64,000 nt of DNA from Hassallia sp050875635. Lineage in GTDB: Bacteria > Cyanobacteriota > Cyanobacteriia > Cyanobacteriales > Nostocaceae. A program made the translations under genes and the position numbers. The first letter of the stretch is position 1; the number at the start of each line of letters is the position of its first letter. The notes below the pieces were generated by a model, which was not told the origin of the DNA, did not search any database, and was given only the letters and a program-made list of their open reading frames with translations. The stretch spans positions 10,110 through 74,109 of the forward strand of contig NZ_JBPAOH010000024.1 of assembly GCF_050875635.1 (NCBI RefSeq), written 5' to 3'. Shown here in pieces: positions 53,064 through 62,649 of the stretch.

Positions 53064-53131
53064 TCAGCTTGATTCGGCAGAAGCTAGTCATAAATAGAAC
53101 AAAATTTAGACCATCTCAAGATAATAGTTTT

Positions 53132-56100
53132 ATGCGTAAATCCACTAAAGAAGATATCTTGCTGCCTTTGACTGATGCCCAAAAACAACTCTGGATTTTA
53201 GCCCAACTGGAGAAAGAGAACTCAATTGCCTATAACCAATCAATAAGCGTGCAAATGCGCGGGTCACTGAACTGGAGAGCGATGAAGCGGGCAATGCAGA
53301 AAGTCGTAGATCGCCACGAGGCTTTACGGACTAGGATTTTGCCTTCGGGAGAAGGACAACAGGTTTTTCCTGTGCTTGAATTAGAACTGCCCGTACTCGA
53401 CTTCTCTAATGCAGACAGTAGCGAACGCGACCTGAAAGCGGCTGATTGGTTTGAAAAGGAGAGCAGAAATATTTTTGAGGTGAATGAGGAGCCACTTTGG
53501 CGCATTCATGTTCTTAAGCTAGAAGAAGAACTTTATTGGCTAGTGTTGAGCGCGCATCACATAGGACTAGATTTTCGGTCGATGCTCCTTATTCTCCAGG
53601 AGTTAGGAGTTTTGTATTCAGCTGAGTGTCAGGGAAAAACTTGTCAATTACAGGTGCCAAAGCAATTTCAAGAATATATAAACTGGCAAATAGAGCAAAG
53701 CCAGACTTGGGAAATGGCAGATTGTCAAGCCTACTGGTTGGAAAAATTGGCTGGCGAACTTCCGATATTAGATTTACCGACAGACTGGAATCGTCCAGGG
53801 AATAGAGATTTTCATATAAACACTGAAACTGTCAATTTAGATGAGCAGGTAAGTCAAAAACTTAAAATATTTAGCAAGCAAAGAGGTTGCACTATTTTTG
53901 AAACTCTGCTCGCAGTATATTTTGTATTGCTACATCGACTTTCCAGGCAGACCGATATTATAGTAGGAGTGCCGACAGAGGGACGGTACTTTGAAGGCAG
54001 TGAAGAATTGGTTGGCTGCTGTGGAGATTTGTTGCCAATAAGAAGTTTTCTGGAGAGCAATCTCACCTTCTGTGACTATCTCAGCCAGATTGAGAATGTC
54101 TGGTTAGAAGCAAAGGAACATAAAAATTATCCCTTTGCCAGATTGAGCGATAAACTGAATCGTCAAAATGCCACGAGAAACTTGCCCCTGCTCGCAACAA
54201 TGTTTAGCTTAAATCAGCCAATTGTTGTCCCGCAGATGGGGGAAATGGAAACAATTTTATATCCTCAGCCTAGAGATTTTAAGGATTATGACTTGTATTG
54301 GAAAATCACTGAAACAGATAAGCAGCTAACATTGGAGGCAAGTTATAGTACGCAGTTGTTTGCAGGTGAAACGATTAAGCGCTGGTTGGGACACTTTCAG
54401 ACGCTGCTAAAGGCAATATTAGAAAACCCACAACAGAATATAAGCGAATTACCGTTACTCACCAGTGAAGAATCTCATCAGTTGTTAGTGGAATGGAATC
54501 AGACTGAAACTGATTATCCATTCGATAAATGTATCCATGAATTGTTTGAAGAACAGGTGCAGCGGACACCGGATGCTGTGGCAGTGGTACTGGGGAACAA
54601 GCAACTAACTTATTCTGAGCTAAATGACCGAGCTAATCAACTGGCACGTTACTTGGAAACGATTGGGGTAGAACCAGAAGTCCTAGTGGGAGTTTGTGTA
54701 GAACGTTCTTTGGAAATGATCGTGGGGGTGCTAGGAATTCTCAAAGCTGGTGGTGCTTATGTCCCTCTAGATCCAAGCTATCCGAGCGAGCGTTTGGCGT
54801 ATATGTTGAATGATTCGGGGCTGAAGGTGCTACTGACACAGGAAAAATTAGTTGGCTCGTTACCTGAAAATCAGGCTAAGTCGATCTGTTTAGATAGAGA
54901 TTGGGAAGTCATTGAGAAGTATGACAAACAGAATAAGGTAAATAGAGTTAAATCGCATAATCTGGCTTATGTCATCTACACTTCTGGATCTACAGGTAAA
55001 CCTAAAGGTGTTTTAAATACTCATCGTGGATTGTGCAATTTAGCATTGTCTCAGAGCAAAGGGTTTTATGTTAAATCTGATAGCCGCATTCTCCAGTTTG
55101 CTTCCTTGAGCTTTGATGCCTCAGTATGGGAAATTTTTGCCACTGTCGTTTCGGGTGCTAGATTGGTTCTAGGCACATCAGAGACATTGTTGGTAGGACA
55201 GAATTTGCTACAGTTGTTGCGCGAACATTCGGTGACTCATGCAACAATAGGACCAGCGGCTTTGGCGGTGTTGCCTTCAGACCAATTGCCATCTTTAGAG
55301 GTCTTGATTGTAGCTGGAGAGGCAGTATCCAGTGAAGTTGTCAGGAAATGGTCTTCTGGACGACATTTGTTTAACGCTTACGGTCCTACTGAAGCGACTG
55401 TTTGCGCTACAATAGCCCAGGTGCGGGATGCTAGCCAGAAGCCGCCCATCGGTCGCCCGATTGCTAATACTAAAGTTTACATCCTGGATGATTATCTCCA
55501 ACCTGTACCCATAGGAGTACCTGGAGAACTTCATATTGGTGGAGTTGGGTTAGCAAGAGGCTATCTCAACCAGGAGGAGTTAACGAATTCCAAATTTATT
55601 GCCAACCCCCAAAAATATGTACAATGTTCTGCAAAGGGCGTTCGCGAAGCGTGTGCGGAGCACTCTCGCCTCTACAAAACTGGAGATTTGGTTCGTTATC
55701 GTCCTGATGGTAATATAGAGTTTATCGGTAGGATAGACAATCAAGTAAAAATTCGCGGTTACCGCATAGAACCAGGAGAAATTGAAGCCTTGTTAAGCCG
55801 TCACCCCCAAGTGCGGGAAGCGGTGGTTATTCACAGGGAAGACCAACCGGGTGATAAGCGATTAGTAGCTTATGTGGTTCCAGAACTTGACAAAGAAGAT
55901 TTGGTGCAAGAGGACAATGAAACCTCTGTTGAACTCTGGCCTTCTGTGGCAGAATACTACGTTTATGATGAATTGTTGTATTACGCCATGACCAACGATT
56001 ACCGCCGAAATCAGAGCTATCAAGTAGCTATTAACCAGTCGGTTAAAGATAAGGTGGTTGTAGAAATTGGGACGGGAAAAGATGCTATTTTAGCAAGATT

Positions 56101-57499
56101 ATGTGCGTCCGCTGGGGCGAGAAAAATCTATGCGATCGAGCGAGATGCAAAAACAGCAAGACTTGCGGAAACTTGCGTTGCCACCCTGAGGTTATCCGAT
56201 CAAATCACGGTTGTTCATGGAGATGCCACTGAGGTAGTATTACCAGAACTGGCAGACCTATGCGTTTCAGAAATTGTGGGTTCTATTGGCGGTTCGGAGG
56301 GAGCTGCTGTAATCATCAATGATTCTCGGAGGTTACTTAAACCAGATGGGGCAATGATTCCCTCTAGAAGTGTTACCAAGATTGCCGCTGTGACACTTCC
56401 TGATGAAATTTTGCATAATCCGAAATTTACCAATGTTTCTGGGCATTACACTGATAAGATATTTGAGCAAGTTGGATATTCCTTTGATTTGAGAGTCTGT
56501 ATTAAAAGGTTTCCTAAATCAAATTTGCTGTCTGATGTACAAATATTTGAAGATTTAGACTTCACTAAACCAGTAAGTTTAGAAGAAGCCCATGAAGTAG
56601 AGTTTGAGATTATGAAGTCGGGAAGGTTAGATGGTTTCCTAGTTTGGCTCAACCTGCATACGGTGAAGGGAGAGGAAATAGATATTCTGGAACACGAGCA
56701 TTGCTGGCTGCCAATTTACTTTCCCGTTTTTGAACCGGCAATCTCAGTGTCAAAAGGTGATAAAATCCAGGCAATTTGTCAAAGAACCCTTTGCGACAAT
56801 AAGCTTAATCCAGATTATGCTATCAAAGGGCGATTGCTAAAAACAAATGGGGAAGCGATCGAATTTGAACATCAGTCCTATCACTCAAAGAAATTGTTCA
56901 AGCAAACTCCGTTCTATCAGCGATTGTTTGCTGATTTTTCTGGTTCTGTAAATGCCCGAGGTAACAGTGGGGAGCAAAAGGCAAGACTAGCAAACAAAAT
57001 CGGGGAATATTTGAGGAAACATCTTCCCGAATATATGGTGCCTTCCTCTATAGTGATGATGCCAAGCTTGCCTCTGACACCTAATGGAAAGGTAAACCGT
57101 AAGTCACTACCAGTTCCCAACTTAAGTACAAGATCTGATGTGGATTATGTCAAACCAAATTCCAAGATCGAAAAAATGATTGCTGAGGTTTGGCAAGATG
57201 TGCTGAAGATAGAAAAAGTAGGAATCAATGACAATTTTTTGGAATTGGGCGGAAATTCCTTACTATTGGTTCAGGTTTACAATAAATTACAAGCAGATGC
57301 AGATGCTTGGTTACAAAAGTTGTCGATGGTAGAGTTGTTTAAGTATCCAACCATAGCGGCTTTGGCTAAACATTTGAGCGGGAAAATAAAAGATTCTTCT
57401 GAATCTGGTAAAGCTTATGGTGAGGCTCGTAGTGCCACTCAAGAAGCTAGATTACAGCAACGAGAACTCAGACAAAGACATCGTTCTAAGAAAAAATAG
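53132..57499 (+). CDS. NRPS C-A-MT-PCP (Phe-type code, embedded methyltransferase)
   Basis: I use the ATG at 53132 (1455 residues); an in-frame TTG at 53069 adds 21 residues that overlap the IS-remnant edge. C (about 10-440) has HHIGLDF (His142, His143, Asp147) with Phe for the usual final Gly. A (about 460-900) has YTSGSTGKPKG and extracted residues D-A-W-T-I-A-A-V-C-K, close to the Phe code of GrsA. A methyltransferase (about 930-1260) is inserted before the end of the A domain, with SAM motif VVEIGTGKDAIL (Glu978-Gly982); it resembles PRMT-like MTs rather than the common N-MT signature. A10 (PLTPNGKVNRKSL) and PCP Ser1376 in LGGNSLL follow. The C-terminal tail, rich in Gln/Arg (EARLQQRELRQRHRSKKK), looks like a docking region of the kind used toward PKS proteins. 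It may be the first module, feeding the KS at 4239. Confidence 0.9.
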   Translation: MRKSTKEDILLPLTDAQKQLWILAQLEKENSIAYNQSISVQMRGSLNWRAMKRAMQKVVDRHEALRTRILPSGEGQQVFPVLELELPVLDFSNADSSERDLKAADWFEKESRNIFEVNEEPLWRIHVLKLEEELYWLVLSAHHIGLDFRSMLLILQELGVLYSAECQGKTCQLQVPKQFQEYINWQIEQSQTWEMADCQAYWLEKLAGELPILDLPTDWNRPGNRDFHINTETVNLDEQVSQKLKIFSKQRGCTIFETLLAVYFVLLHRLSRQTDIIVGVPTEGRYFEGSEELVGCCGDLLPIRSFLESNLTFCDYLSQIENVWLEAKEHKNYPFARLSDKLNRQNATRNLPLLATMFSLNQPIVVPQMGEMETILYPQPRDFKDYDLYWKITETDKQLTLEASYSTQLFAGETIKRWLGHFQTLLKAILENPQQNISELPLLTSEESHQLLVEWNQTETDYPFDKCIHELFEEQVQRTPDAVAVVLGNKQLTYSELNDRANQLARYLETIGVEPEVLVGVCVERSLEMIVGVLGILKAGGAYVPLDPSYPSERLAYMLNDSGLKVLLTQEKLVGSLPENQAKSICLDRDWEVIEKYDKQNKVNRVKSHNLAYVIYTSGSTGKPKGVLNTHRGLCNLALSQSKGFYVKSDSRILQFASLSFDASVWEIFATVVSGARLVLGTSETLLVGQNLLQLLREHSVTHATIGPAALAVLPSDQLPSLEVLIVAGEAVSSEVVRKWSSGRHLFNAYGPTEATVCATIAQVRDASQKPPIGRPIANTKVYILDDYLQPVPIGVPGELHIGGVGLARGYLNQEELTNSKFIANPQKYVQCSAKGVREACAEHSRLYKTGDLVRYRPDGNIEFIGRIDNQVKIRGYRIEPGEIEALLSRHPQVREAVVIHREDQPGDKRLVAYVVPELDKEDLVQEDNETSVELWPSVAEYYVYDELLYYAMTNDYRRNQSYQVAINQSVKDKVVVEIGTGKDAILARLCASAGARKIYAIERDAKTARLAETCVATLRLSDQITVVHGDATEVVLPELADLCVSEIVGSIGGSEGAAVIINDSRRLLKPDGAMIPSRSVTKIAAVTLPDEILHNPKFTNVSGHYTDKIFEQVGYSFDLRVCIKRFPKSNLLSDVQIFEDLDFTKPVSLEEAHEVEFEIMKSGRLDGFLVWLNLHTVKGEEIDILEHEHCWLPIYFPVFEPAISVSKGDKIQAICQRTLCDNKLNPDYAIKGRLLKTNGEAIEFEHQSYHSKKLFKQTPFYQRLFADFSGSVNARGNSGEQKARLANKIGEYLRKHLPEYMVPSSIVMMPSLPLTPNGKVNRKSLPVPNLSTRSDVDYVKPNSKIEKMIAEVWQDVLKIEKVGINDNFLELGGNSLLLVQVYNKLQADADAWLQKLSMVELFKYPTIAALAKHLSGKIKDSSESGKAYGEARSATQEARLQQRELRQRHRSKKK

Positions 57500-57565
57500 T
57501 AAGTGAGGAGTAGAATTGACATCTGTGTTAATGTTTGAGACTATCTCGCTTTTCTTAATTTTCAA

Positions 57566-57724
57566 TAATAGACTTCTTGCACTTATTGGGGGAAAGGGGA
57601 GGCAGTCGCTTGGGCGGGGATGCCGACTTGGGCGAACTGGCGTGAAAGGGTAAGAAAAACCCTTCCGCTTTAACCTTTTTTCTTTCCCTATCTTGCGCTC
57701 ACTTAATGAGTGCAAGAGGTCTAA
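57566..57724. mobile_element. ~159-bp MITE-like element
   Basis: The left end AATAGACTTCTTGCACTTATT is matched inverted by ATTAGACCTCTTGCACTCATT at the right. A G/A-rich interior part (AAGGGTTTTTCTTACCC on one strand) recurs at about 62718-62736. There is no credible ORF. It belongs to the same terminal family as 27288-27433. Confidence 0.75.
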
Positions 57725-57726
57725 TC

Positions 57727-57843
57727 ATGAGCAGAGAGCTATTTTCTAGCTTTGCGATCGCCCAAATACCCAAAATCTTAACCTTGCTCGATCGCAACTT
57801 TTGGCACTACAAAATCGATGTATTTCTCGCGCCTACTCGATGA
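57727..57843 (+). pseudogene. Small gene remnant
   Basis: MSRELFSSFAIAQIPKILTL and then LDRNFWHYKIDVFLAPTR is a 38-codon frame abutting the MITE. It looks like the N-terminal piece of a larger protein cut off after about 35 codons. Identity uncertain. The rest of the gap to 57890 is empty. Confidence 0.35.
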
Positions 57844-57890
57844 AATACAGCGTCATTGCTTCAAGCAAATCGTTTTTAAACGTGGGTTCC

Positions 57891-58721
57891 CTACACCCTA
57901 TACCCTAAACCTGCAACCCTCTGAATCCTGGCTTTTATTCCATGTTTGTTCCCCGACAACAGCACGCTGAATTCTTTTAATTCCACCGCTGCAAAACGCT
58001 TCACTCTGAATCTATCCATCGCTTTTTGCAGTTCTGTATCTGGTTGGAGTAAGCTGTAGCGCATCTGCTGAATTAACGATTTACCCAAACGCTGCGCTAC
58101 TACGACAGGTGGCATAGGAGATGGTCCCAATACCTCCACTACACGCAATTGCTCAGACAATTCGGGAAAATCGCGTAATTCTTGTTCTAAGACTACACTA
58201 TCAATTACCGCACAATCTGCTTTGCCATCAACTACCCAGCGAATAGAACGTTGATGCGAACCTGATTGTATTTCTTTGTTAAAAAAATTTTGCTGATGTC
58301 CGTCTTGAATTAAGCGATGTTGCAGCAAATTATAGCCACTATTAGAACCAAGGTCGTTGTAGCAAAAAGTTTTACCCGCCAAATCTGCAAATACTTTAAG
58401 ATCGCTATAAGCATTAACGATCGCATCTGCAAAGTAAATCGCTTGGTTTTCATAGCGCGATCCAAGCATCACAGGTGCTACCAATGTCTGCAATTGGTCG
58501 GAAACCACCTGACAATATCGAATCAAGGGTAATCCACAAATGAATGCTAAATCAAGTTGGTCTTGTAATAATAACGGATCTTCCAGGGGGTCGCATTCAC
58601 CTTGATGTAGCTGTGTTTCTAATTGCAATACACGACCGAGATAAGCTGTAATAGCTGCGTAGAAATCAAAGCAATTCGGAGCTAAATAAGATATAACACG
58701 CAGCTTTGATGGTATGGTCAT
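57891..58721 (-). CDS. PhnD-like phosphate/phosphonate-type substrate-binding protein
   Basis: This 276-residue protein contains DLAFICGLPLIRYC near residue 57, GKTFCYNDLGSNSGYNL near 116 and GSHQRSIRWVVDGKADCAVIDS near 155, matching the PhnD/periplasmic-binding-protein fold. Unlike most, it has no signal peptide or lipobox, so it may be cytosolic or a sensor-like variant. No permease or ATPase gene adjoins it. The small membrane protein upstream on the same strand could be co-transcribed. Confidence 0.8.
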   Translation of the reverse strand: MTIPSKLRVISYLAPNCFDFYAAITAYLGRVLQLETQLHQGECDPLEDPLLLQDQLDLAFICGLPLIRYCQVVSDQLQTLVAPVMLGSRYENQAIYFADAIVNAYSDLKVFADLAGKTFCYNDLGSNSGYNLLQHRLIQDGHQQNFFNKEIQSGSHQRSIRWVVDGKADCAVIDSVVLEQELRDFPELSEQLRVVEVLGPSPMPPVVVAQRLGKSLIQQMRYSLLQPDTELQKAMDRFRVKRFAAVELKEFSVLLSGNKHGIKARIQRVAGLGYRV

Positions 58722-58852
58722 TTACTTTCGTATTTTTCTAATTTTGGCTTGTGATGCTGCAACTAAACAAAAAATCTAGATATAAACACTTAGGCTGAGA
58801 GTAAATACTAACAACCAAAAAGCAGTCAATATCAATATTTTTCCTTCTGCTT

Positions 58853-59083
58853 TCAGCATTTTTTATTCTGCCTTGCACTTACCAAAGTGCGTCCAGACCA
58901 ATGAATGTAGAGAAAGCCTAAGCTGGCAAAAGTTAACAGCATGATGCCTAAAACTGTTGCATATGCTTTACTATGCCACCACAGCCGATGTATTGCTGCT
59001 GCACTCGATTCTAAAAATTTCCACTGTTGACTTTGATGTATGCGCTTTTGAGGATGAATCTTGATATGTTGGGCGATCGCCAT
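58853..59083 (-). CDS. Small single-span membrane protein
   Basis: I use the ATG at 59083 (76 residues), which has AAAGGAG 8 bases upstream, rather than the one 18 bases before it. The basic N-terminal half is followed by one hydrophobic helix (YATVLGIMLLTFASLGFLYI) and a short polar tail. No family recognised. It is 131 bases upstream of the PhnD-like gene. Confidence 0.6.
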   Translation of the reverse strand: MAIAQHIKIHPQKRIHQSQQWKFLESSAAAIHRLWWHSKAYATVLGIMLLTFASLGFLYIHWSGRTLVSARQNKKC

Positions 59084-59101
59084 TTTTACCGCTCCTTTCA
59101 A

Positions 59102-60661
59102 TCAAACTAAGACTTTAATTCCTGTAACTCGATAGACTTACCGTAGATTATATATTAAATTACCCATCCCTGTCAAAGCGGATTTTGACAATGCGCGAAA
59201 ATGCAGCACGCACACATCTTGACAAAAAAGCCTTGTGCTGTAGTGTAATTAAAGTATTGTGGCGATCGCGCTTAGAAGTGGGCGAAATTAAACGCAAAAT
59301 CGTAGTGAGCGGTAAACCCTTCGGGTTCGCCAGTCGCTCATGGGGGTAACGAACATGACCGCGCTGGCTCACCGCTCATATCATCGCTTTTAAGCGGCTC
59401 TCCTGACTACAAATATCCGTTTATTTTTGCCGTCTTGTACTAATCATAAAATTAATTTGTAAAAAACAAAGCGATCGTCTTTAAGAGTCGCTTTGCGACA
59501 TCCCACAAACATCATAAATTAGGTTCTCCCAGTAACACAATCGAACCTTTCAATTATTTAATCACCTGCGTTGTTACTTCGCTTACGGATAATCCTCCTG
59601 CGGTGCGATAGCGGACGGAACGCAAAACTACTAAATCAAATGTCTGAGCTTGCTGATTAATTACTCTGGCAATATAATTACCACTTTACCTCTTAATTCG
59701 GAGATAATTTATGTCTGAAAAATTAAGATATATTCTGAAGTAACACCAAAATTTAAAAACTCTAAACACTCTTTTATCTAGTTCTAGTTCCATAATGTTT
59801 ATCGAGCATCTAGTAGATTCTGAATCTCCATCCCCTACGGCTCTCTGGAAAATGATTGTAGGTTTTGATATTAATCCTATCCAAAAAATACCTGAAACTG
59901 TACCTCTAAGTGAGGTTAATGCGTGGTTTAAAGAAAAACTCTGGTAATTGAATTTTAGTAAGTAAATTTATATATCAATTGGAGGATTAAGTGGCTTATA
60001 TTGGACTAAGGTAAAGATATTAACTGAAGAAAATTGGCTATTGCAGATTTGGGAACATAGAAATCACGAAATCATTGTTTTAAAACGTTCAAAAGAATAA
60101 AGCCATTTGTCTTTTAGAAGAAGAATATTTTTGGGAAATGTATATGTTATCAATTTAGCTAAAGTGCATTTCCTAGTTTAAAAAACAATATTGTAAGATT
60201 GTTTAGTAGAATCGTATAGACTCTGTTGGGTGGAGCGACAATCACTTTTACTATTTTTTGCCATAAATATACGTAGGGTCCGGCTTAAAGGGGTGTGGAT
60301 GTTCCTCCCCCTTTATTGCCGTTGTGTTATCGACGAAAGTACGGCATCAAAACATAAAGGGTGGTGCGTTAGCCTTTGGCTAACGCACCCTACACATACT
60401 TAGATTTTTTCAATAATCTTTGGAGGATTCCTATATCTATTAGAGGATGCTGGAAAAGAATAAAAAGTATTGATTGGTCATGCCCGAAGCGATCGCCTTC
60501 TCCAAATCAAGCCGACTTCAGATATTGCACATACCACAAAAGTGTCAAAATTTTTTCTAACAAATTCGGCATTTTTTCTAAAAATCTATCTAACGGATGG
60601 TGTAACTAGCTTTTTAAGAAGAAATTATGTGTATTGCAATACAAAAAAAACTCCAGTTAAA
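59102..60661. other. 1.5-kb region with little coding content
   Basis: A possible 50-residue ORF (59795-59947, starting MFIEHLVDSESPSPTALWKM) has no ribosome site. After it, an open frame without start spells ILTEENWLLQIWEHRNHEII and ends near 60100; both look like gene leftovers. A perfect 12-bp hairpin GGTGCGTTAGCC with TTT loop lies at 60363-60389, a common interspersed cyanobacterial palindrome. I see no RNA gene. Confidence 0.4.
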
Positions 60662-61042
60662 ATGCATTACATAAAAACCTCAAACTCCCGTCGTATCTTG
60701 GTTGTAGATGATTTGCCAGATAATTTATTTTTGCTTCAGACACTTTTAGAAGCCGAGGGATATGAGGTAGAGACAGCTGATTCTGGTAGAGCAGCATTGA
60801 CGGCTCTTCAAAACTGCCCTGCGAATTTGGTGTTGCTGGATGTGATGATGCCGGATATGAACGGGTGCGAAGTAACGCAGCGAATTCGACAAAACCAACA
60901 GCTATCTCACATACCTATAGTGTTGATAACAGCATTCGATCAAGTAGATATCAACGAGGGATTATCAGTCGGGGCAAACGATTTTATTCGCAAACCTGTG
61001 GATTTTGAAGAATTGCTTTCTAGAATCAAAACATTCTTATGA
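60662..61042 (+). CDS. Single-domain response regulator receiver
   Basis: The ATG at 60662 gives 126 residues covering just one receiver domain; longer in-frame starts add unrelated sequence. Key residues are Asp16-Asp17 in LVVDD, phosphoacceptor Asp60 in LLDVMMPD, a Thr in VLITAFD and a Lys in FIRKPVDF. There is no output domain, as in CheY-like or hybrid-pathway receivers. No histidine kinase lies in the window. No clear ribosome site. Confidence 0.9.
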   Translation: MHYIKTSNSRRILVVDDLPDNLFLLQTLLEAEGYEVETADSGRAALTALQNCPANLVLLDVMMPDMNGCEVTQRIRQNQQLSHIPIVLITAFDQVDINEGLSVGANDFIRKPVDFEELLSRIKTFL

Positions 61043-61054
61043 GAAACGCCTAAA

Positions 61055-61162
61055 TTACTTGCGTTTGGTAGTGAAGATGGTAGTAAACATCATCAAGAAG
61101 CCACCTAAAAGTAAGGCGATCGCTAATCCTGCTGTTATTAAGTCGAGTGTATTAGTGTCCAT
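61055..61162 (-). CDS. 35-residue single-helix membrane peptide
   Basis: The frame MDTNTLDLITAGLAIALLLG continues as GFLMMFTTIFTTKRK and stops at TAA. A short polar N-terminus, one hydrophobic helix and a basic C-terminus give the look of the small subunits of cyanobacterial photosynthetic or NDH complexes, but I do not recognise it as one. It has no ribosome site; the upstream bases are the TTGATAG repeat. It is tail-to-tail with the response regulator, 12 bases apart. Confidence 0.5.
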   Translation of the reverse strand: MDTNTLDLITAGLAIALLLGGFLMMFTTIFTTKRK

Positions 61163-61325
61163 TGATAGTTGTTAGTTGATAGTTGATAGTTGATAGTTGT
61201 TGGTTGATAGTTGATAGTTGATAGTTGATAGTTGATAGTTGCTGATTATTCTCCTAACTCCTACTCCTAACTTTTAACTCCTAACTCCTAACGACTATCA
61301 ACGCTCCCACTATCAACGCTCCCAA
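61162..61325. repeat. Adjacent heptamer repeat arrays
   Basis: About eleven copies of TTGATAG (61162-61242), then CTCCTAA-type heptamers (about 61251-61291), then two copies of ACTATCAACGCTCCC (about 61294-61325). They fill the space between the 35-residue ORF and the adenosyltransferase gene. Confidence 0.85.
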
Positions 61326-61333
61326 TAACCAAT

Positions 61334-62470
61334 TTAAAAATCTACCCCACGTTTGAGTTCTACGCCTTGATTGGCATAATGTTTGTGGCAGTATACTTCA
61401 GAGTGAACGCTCGCCAAGTCAAAGTATGCGGGTTGATTTTGGCAGCGACCGGTGATAATAACTTCTGTATCGCGGGGTTTACGAAGCAAAGCTTGGACAA
61501 TTGGTTCAACTGGGAGTAGTTCCAAGTCAACGGTGGGATTGAGTTCATCAAGGATGATGGTTTTATAGAGTCCCGAAGCGATCGCACATTTTGCGATTTC
61601 CCAACCGCGTTCGGCTTCCAGATAGTCTAATTCTTGCCGAGAATTGCGCCAGACGATCGCATCTCGTCCGCAGCGTTGATGATCTACCACCTCTGGATAT
61701 GACTGCTGCAAAGCGGCGATCGCAGCATCCTCTGTGTAGCCACTACCACCTTTAAGCCACTGCATAATTAATACGCGAGTAGAGCCAGGATGATTTATAC
61801 CTCTACCAATGGCTTTCAACGCTTTACCCAGAGCGCTGGTAGACTTACCTTTGCCAGCACCTGTGTAAATTTCAATACCATCTATTAACAGTGCTTTTGC
61901 GGTTGGGTGATGTTGGGGTTTCATTTCCGAGTGCAGATCGGCAATGTCGAGCAACTTTTGCGGTGCTGCGCGTCCGGTAGCAATAATTTCCAATTCTTGG
62001 GGTTTGGCTTTGAGAGTTTGCACCACCTCATCCACATCCAGCAAACCCAAATCTAGAACGGGGTTAATTTCATCAAAAACGACAACCGAATATAAACCGC
62101 TGGCGATCGCCCCTTTCGCCACATCCCAACCCCGCGCTGCCTCATCTCGGTCAAAAGCAGTGATTTCGTCGTGACCAAAAAATTCGGCACGACCAGTGCG
62201 AACTTGGTCAATTAAATGAGGGAAACCGCGCTGTAAAGCTGCGATCGCCCCATCCTCGTCATAATCACGTTCTGGTCCCTTTAAAAACCGCAGCAGTAAA
62301 ACTCGGTTGCAATTGCTGGGTGTATTTATCCCCAAGCCAATCGATCGCAAAACCACCCCTAAAGCAGCTTGGGATTTACCTTTCCCCACGCCATCATAAA
62401 CGTGAATTTGACCAGTGAGCCGTTGAGAACGCACTTGCGCCGTGCGAATACCTACGCCGTTCCTTGTCAT
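61334..62470 (-). CDS. cobO: Cob(I)yrinic acid a,c-diamide adenosyltransferase, tandem-domain
   Basis: The 378-residue protein is about twice the usual CobO/BtuR length and contains two copies of the domain. P-loops are GVGKGKSQAALG (about residue 28) and GAGKGKSTSALG (about residue 203). Each is followed by the acidic VVFDEINPVLDLGLL or IILDELNPTVDLELL segment and by VIITGRCQNQP-type motifs. The reaction adds the 5'-deoxyadenosyl group to cobalt in corrinoid synthesis. The gene stands alone here; no other cobalamin genes are visible. Confidence 0.88.
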   Translation of the reverse strand: MTRNGVGIRTAQVRSQRLTGQIHVYDGVGKGKSQAALGVVLRSIGLGINTPSNCNRVLLLRFLKGPERDYDEDGAIAALQRGFPHLIDQVRTGRAEFFGHDEITAFDRDEAARGWDVAKGAIASGLYSVVVFDEINPVLDLGLLDVDEVVQTLKAKPQELEIIATGRAAPQKLLDIADLHSEMKPQHHPTAKALLIDGIEIYTGAGKGKSTSALGKALKAIGRGINHPGSTRVLIMQWLKGGSGYTEDAAIAALQQSYPEVVDHQRCGRDAIVWRNSRQELDYLEAERGWEIAKCAIASGLYKTIILDELNPTVDLELLPVEPIVQALLRKPRDTEVIITGRCQNQPAYFDLASVHSEVYCHKHYANQGVELKRGVDF

Positions 62471-62532
62471 AAGAGCGAAAAGCTGTAACGTGGCAGTATT
62501 TCATCTTACCGAAGGTTTTGCACTATTGGCTA

Positions 62533-62588
62533 GGGCATTGGGCATAGGGCATTGGGCATGGGGCATTGGGCATAGGGCATAGGGCAAT
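62533..62588. repeat. Heptamer repeat GGGCATT/GGGCATA
   Basis: Seven to eight copies of GGGCATT, GGGCATA and one GGGGCATT variant run in tandem upstream of cobO on the opposite side from its coding sequence. Confidence 0.85.
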
Positions 62589-62649
62589 TTGAGCAGGGGA
62601 AAAGGGAAAAGGGCTTCTTTGTCCGCGTGCATTCACTGTCAATAATTCG

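Noticed and set aside
53069..53131. TTG start for the C-A-MT-PCP gene
   Set aside because: The extra 21 residues do not resemble C-domain N-termini and adjoin the IS remnant; the ATG at 53132 is preferred.
57452..57715. 87-residue minus-strand ORF starting MHSLSERKIG
   Set aside because: Almost wholly inside the MITE at 57566-57724; its similarity to the frame at 62662 is due to the shared element.
59160..59372. 70-residue minus-strand ORF
   Set aside because: No ribosome site, low-complexity composition, and overlap with interspersed repeat sequence such as the AAACCCTTCGGGTT region.
61162..61325. CRISPR or structured RNA
   Set aside because: Simple heptamer repeats without spacers.
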